DNA of 64,000 bases, from assembly GCA_016706055.1 (NCBI GenBank), contig JADJKL010000002.1, forward strand, positions 1 through 64,000, read 5' to 3'. Below, piece after piece: positions 62,919-64,000 of the stretch. The notes beneath the pieces are model-generated. The model saw only the letters and a list, made by a program, of their open reading frames with translations. It ran no database searches and had not been told where the DNA came from. The first letter of the stretch is position 1, and every line of letters starts with the position of its first letter. The translations under genes were made by a program, and so were the position numbers. The stretch is from Chitinophagaceae bacterium (lineage in GTDB: Bacteria > Bacteroidota > Bacteroidia > Chitinophagales > Chitinophagaceae).

Positions 62919-64000
62919 ATGCAGCTATCATCATTTTTAGATCGCTTTAATGAACCGGAAACATTAAAAATGGCAAAGCTTGGCCGTGAGCTAAGAGCAA
63001 AAGGAGTGGATGTAATTGACCTTAGCCTTGGCGAGCCTGATTTTGATACACCTGAGCATATTAAAGAAGCCGCTATTAAAGCTATAAAGGATAACTGGAG
63101 TCATTACACACCTGTGCCCGGGTTTCCAGATTTAAGAGAGGCCATCTGTAGTAAACTGAAAAGAGATAATAATCTTGATTATAAACCAGAGAATATTGTT
63201 ACTTCCACAGGAGCTAAACAAAGTCTTGCCAATACAATGCTTGCTTTAGTTGATGAGGGCGATGAAGTGATTATTCCAACACCGTATTGGGTTACATATA
63301 GCGAATTGGTAAAAATTGCCAGAGGGAAAGTAGTTGAAATTAAAAGTACTGCTGAACAAAAATTTAAAATCACACCTGCGCAATTAGAAGCTGCTATTAC
63401 ACCTAAAACAAAAGTTTTTCTTTTTTCATCACCATGTAACCCAAGCGGATCTGTTTATACTAAAAAAGAACTGGAAGGGTTGGCAGAAGTGTTTAAAAAG
63501 CATCCGGGTATTTTCATTATGGCAGATGAAATTTATGAGTATATCAACTTTGTTGGAAAGCATGAAAGCATTGCACAGTTCGATGAAATAAAAGACCGTG
63601 TAATACTCATCAACGGTTTAAGTAAAGGATTTGCCATGACAGGTTGGAGGTTAGGTTATATTGCTGCCAATGTGGAAATCGCAAAAGCCTGCGAAAAAGT
63701 GCAGGGACAATTTACTAGTGGCACCAATTCAATTACACAAAAAGCTGCAGTTGTTGCATTAACAACGGATTTACGTCCTTCGATCGAGATGACAAAAGAA
63801 TTTGCAAGAAGAAGATCAAGAGTATTGGAATTGGTAAAAGAAATTCCGGGTATTACATGTCCTGAACCAGATGGAGCTTTTTATATTTTCCCGGATGTTG
63901 GTTATTACTATGGAAAAACGGATGGTGAAAATAAAATAGCAAATGCCTCAGATTTATGTATGTATCTTTTGAATGTTGCTAATGTTTCTTCAGTAATGGG
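62919..64000 (+). CDS. Pyridoxal-phosphate aminotransferase (aspartate-type), truncated by the window
   Basis: 360 codons are visible before the window ends. It is a fold-type I aminotransferase: LGEPDFDTPEHI at the start, STGAKQSL for cofactor binding, NPSG, DEIYEYI and the Schiff-base Lys236 in GLSKGFAMTGWR, followed by RLGY. The Lys/Arg pattern suits aspartate or another acidic/aromatic amino acid as donor. Remaining C-terminal 35-40 residues should lie beyond 64000. Confidence 0.94.
   Translation, partial: MQLSSFLDRFNEPETLKMAKLGRELRAKGVDVIDLSLGEPDFDTPEHIKEAAIKAIKDNWSHYTPVPGFPDLREAICSKLKRDNNLDYKPENIVTSTGAKQSLANTMLALVDEGDEVIIPTPYWVTYSELVKIARGKVVEIKSTAEQKFKITPAQLEAAITPKTKVFLFSSPCNPSGSVYTKKELEGLAEVFKKHPGIFIMADEIYEYINFVGKHESIAQFDEIKDRVILINGLSKGFAMTGWRLGYIAANVEIAKACEKVQGQFTSGTNSITQKAAVVALTTDLRPSIEMTKEFARRRSRVLELVKEIPGITCPEPDGAFYIFPDVGYYYGKTDGENKIANASDLCMYLLNVANVSSVM

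Overview
The window is low-G+C DNA, A/T-rich especially between genes. Everything points to a Bacteroidota genome, most likely of the Chitinophagaceae type. Upstream regions repeatedly show the Bacteroidota -7 promoter box TAnnTTTG. SecD and SecF are fused, signal peptidase I is about 500 residues long, histidine degradation uses a bifunctional FtcD, and there are many small lipoproteins and TPR-linked HisKA_2 kinases. Family assignments come from motifs read by eye; no database search was run. No tRNA, rRNA, CRISPR array, prophage or insertion sequence was recognised.

Layout. 1-5 kb: tail of an unknown gene, plsY, an M48 lipoprotein protease, a DUF3052-like protein, a CYTH protein and dnaG. 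5-12 kb: a sensor kinase and response regulator followed by a run of secreted proteins and small lipoproteins, two with NBR1-like Ig folds. 12-23 kb: a coiled-coil protein, a divergent EF-G paralogue, a crystallin-like repeat protein, a GMC oxidoreductase / gluconate dehydrogenase subunit 3 / terpene-synthase-like operon, an RRM protein and an S9 peptidase. 23-29 kb: thiolase, GNAT and a histidine-utilisation operon (hutI, ftcD, arginase-family hydrolase). 29-44 kb: BON proteins, an ABC-F ATPase, a DUF3347 protein, a PPP-like phosphatase, pdhB, an NtrC-type regulator, lepB, cdd, an O6-alkylguanine repair enzyme, csaA, a Gfo/Idh/MocA oxidoreductase, a SirB1-like protein, a methyltransferase and a lone HsdR_N nuclease with a small partner. 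44-64 kb: topA, hydrolases, a core cluster (DUF2520, ferredoxin, IscX, KdsC, UbiA, Maf, DUF2851), a lone barstar, OsmC, lipA, a phosphodiester glycosidase, secDF, a serine hydrolase and the start of an aminotransferase.

A strong overall signal is technical. At least seven genes, including essential dnaG and topA, are broken by single-base indels, mostly in short homopolymers. In each case the other frame continues the protein, and the corrected length divides exactly by three. The first 350 bases (plsY 5' part) are much worse. The simplest reading is uncorrected sequencing error rather than gene decay, so the affected genes are annotated here at full length.

The most unusual biological features are an array of four tiny hairpins inside the DUF2851 gene with a fifth copy after kdsC, 7-base-periodic repeats near several gene ends, overlapping alternative hairpins in front of iscX, a terminator with no gene in front of the NtrC-type regulator, and the redox/terpene-like operon. 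No complete new defence or mobile system could be demonstrated.
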